From: Pseudomonas bharatica CSV86
GTDB lineage: Bacteria; Pseudomonadota; Gammaproteobacteria; Pseudomonadales; Pseudomonadaceae
DNA: 64,000 nt
Assembly (NCBI RefSeq): GCF_000319305.2
Contig: NZ_AMWJ02000002.1
Coordinates: 806,001-870,000, forward strand
Direction: 5' to 3'
Shown here: positions 62,750 to 64,000 of the stretch, one piece after another
How positions within the stretch are numbered: position 1 is the stretch's first letter
How the letters are laid out: every line of letters begins with the position of its first letter
Notes under the pieces: generated by a model
Told to the model about the DNA's origin: nothing
Seen by the model: the letters and a program-made list of their open reading frames with translations, nothing else
The model's database searches: none
Made by a program: the position numbers and the translations under genes

Positions 62750-63670
62750 TCAGCCAGCAAACCTCTTGAGCCATGCCTGCATTTCAGCCCAGGCCAATTC
62801 CTGCAGCACCGCCCTGAACCTCACCCGCTCCCCGGGCAAGCACTGCGCCAGCCGCGCCAGTGCCAACGGCGTCAACGCCCCCAACCGCGGATACCCGCCA
62901 ATCGTCTGCCGGTCGTTGAGCAACACGATCGGCTGCCCGTCCGGCGGCACCTGCACCGCGCCCAGCGGGATGCCCTCGGAGATCATCGGGCTGCCCTGAT
63001 AACGCAAGGCCGGCCCAAGCAAGCGAATGCCCATGCGATCGCCGCGACTGTCCAGTTGCCACGGGCTGTTGAACGCATCGAACAGGCTTTGCCCGCTGAA
63101 TTCGCCCAACTGCGCGCCCATCACCAGGTCCAGGCACGCCTCGCCTTCCAGCCCCGGACGCAGCAACTCGGGCACGCTCCCCCGCCCCGCCGCTGCCCCT
63201 GCAAAGCGCAACTCATCGCCCTTGACCAAGGCACGACCTGCGCCATCCGGCCCGCCCAGTTGCTCGCGAACCACGGTTGCGCAACTGCCCAGCACCTGGG
63301 GCGCATCGAAACCACCCGGCGCCGCCAGGTAGGCCCGGGCACCGAGCAACGGCTGGCTGAACTGCAAGCGCTGCCCCTGGCGCAATACAAAGCTGCGCCA
63401 CGGTTTCAGCGGCTCGCCGTCGATCCGCGCGTTCAGGTCCGCGCCGGCCAGGGCCAGAACACAATCCGCGTCGGCCTCCACGGCAAAACCGCCCAGGGTG
63501 ATTTCCACCACTGCCGCTTGCGCCGGGTTATCCAGCAGCCAGTTGGCCCAGCGCGCCGACACCCAGTCCAATGCGCCACCCTGGGTCACGCCAAGATGAC
63601 GTACACCGAAACGGCCCTGGTCCTGAAGCTGACACAGGGGCGTGCTGGCCTCGATCCGCAGGTGGTTCAT
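62750..63670 (-). CDS. pxpC: 5-oxoprolinase subunit C (PxpC / biotin-dependent carboxyltransferase family)
   Basis: A 306-residue subunit of the ATP-dependent 5-oxoprolinase PxpABC, which recycles 5-oxoproline to glutamate. Family features are LCQLQDQGRFGVRHLGVTQG near the N-terminus and SPMISEGIPLGAVQVPPDGQ near the C-terminus. ATG 63670 overlaps the pxpB stop by four bases (ATGA), so they are translationally coupled. It is also called a urea amidolyase-like carboxyltransferase fold. Confidence 0.9.
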   Translation of the reverse strand: MNHLRIEASTPLCQLQDQGRFGVRHLGVTQGGALDWVSARWANWLLDNPAQAAVVEITLGGFAVEADADCVLALAGADLNARIDGEPLKPWRSFVLRQGQRLQFSQPLLGARAYLAAPGGFDAPQVLGSCATVVREQLGGPDGAGRALVKGDELRFAGAAAGRGSVPELLRPGLEGEACLDLVMGAQLGEFSGQSLFDAFNSPWQLDSRGDRMGIRLLGPALRYQGSPMISEGIPLGAVQVPPDGQPIVLLNDRQTIGGYPRLGALTPLALARLAQCLPGERVRFRAVLQELAWAEMQAWLKRFAG

Positions 63671-64000
63671 GGTTGTTCCTCCAGCGGCGAGTCGTCACCT
63701 CCCAGCCTGGTGAATTCATCCCGCCCGATAGCCACGAAACGTACCCGGTCGCCCGGCTGCAACAGGCTGTAGCCATCACGGTCACGGTCGAACAGCGCAG
63801 CGGGCGTACGCCCGATCAGGTTCCAGCCACCCGGCGACAAGGCCGGATAGGCTGCCGTCTGCCGCTCGGCAATTCCCACGCTGCCCGCCGCCACGCGCTT
63901 GCGCGGCGTCGCCAGGCGGGGCGAGGCCAGGGATTCCTCTACCAACCCCATGAAGGCGAAACCGGGGGCGAAACCAAGGGCAAACACCTGGTATTCACGC
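63667..64000 (-). CDS. pxpB: 5-oxoprolinase subunit B (PxpB), partial
   Basis: The last ~110 codons of PxpB (KipI-like/AHS1 domain) run to the right edge of the window. Recognisable sequence includes FAPGFAFMGLVEESLASPRL, RKRVAAGSVGIAERQTAAYP and GWNLIGRTP. It is partner of the downstream pxpC gene. The N-terminus lies outside the window. Confidence 0.9.
   Translation of the reverse strand, partial: REYQVFALGFAPGFAFMGLVEESLASPRLATPRKRVAAGSVGIAERQTAAYPALSPGGWNLIGRTPAALFDRDRDGYSLLQPGDRVRFVAIGRDEFTRLGGDDSPLEEQP

Overview
The window is chromosomal DNA from a fluorescent Pseudomonas, probably of the P. fluorescens complex. The evidence is a GC-rich core, ten short palindromic REP pairs (nine of them built on GTGGGAGCTGGCTTGCCAGC), and typical Pseudomonas neighbourhoods: fadD2-fadD1 next to a lipase and phaJ1, a PA3286-type ketoacyl synthase next to hrpA, an OprP/OprO-type porin and aceK. 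No rRNA, tRNA, CRISPR array or prophage was found.

Layout. 1-5.9 kb: the start of a DEAD-box helicase, a mechanosensitive channel gene, and an accessory patch of lower GC. The patch holds a zinc metallopeptidase gene, a decayed copy of the neighbouring EamA gene, a truncated SMC-like ATPase and a second copy of the channel gene's 3' end, before the intact EamA gene. 6-12.6 kb: azoR, a LysR regulator, a hydrolase, a cyclophilin, an ABC exporter and an acyltransferase. 12.8-14.1 kb: a phosphate/polyphosphate-type porin. 14.5-21.8 kb: a tight seven-gene run (SDR, unknown protein, desaturase-like protein, 2OG-Fe(II) oxygenase, DMT exporter, methyltransferase, small protein) facing a MocR-type regulator. 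This looks like an undescribed small-molecule pathway and is the best candidate for a new system. 22-38.4 kb: PA3286-like KASIII, hrpA, gamma-glutamyl-polyamine catabolism genes, fadD1/fadD2, a lipase, phaJ1, and an ECF42-type sigma factor with DGPF, SRPBCC and SnoaL partners. 38.6-54 kb: an AraC/LysE pair, a truncated hicB, threonine dehydratase with a divergent MocR regulator, alkylation repair (AlkA-like, Ada), def, yihY, csbD, cvfB, a lipoprotein, aceK and two DMT transporters. 54-58 kb: an lpxO gene split by a 2,985-bp ISL3-family element that carries an ArsP-like permease and an ArsR regulator. 58-64 kb: cysK, an AsmA/DUF748-like protein, a MoxR/vWA pair, and pxpC/pxpB running off the window.

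Six otherwise normal genes (mscS-like, puuB-like, SRPBCC, ada, yihY, def) each lack one base, at or beside a short G/C run. This pattern fits sequencing undercalls better than biology, so those genes may be intact in the organism. The SMC-like frameshift differs: that gene also lacks its N-terminus and is a true relic.
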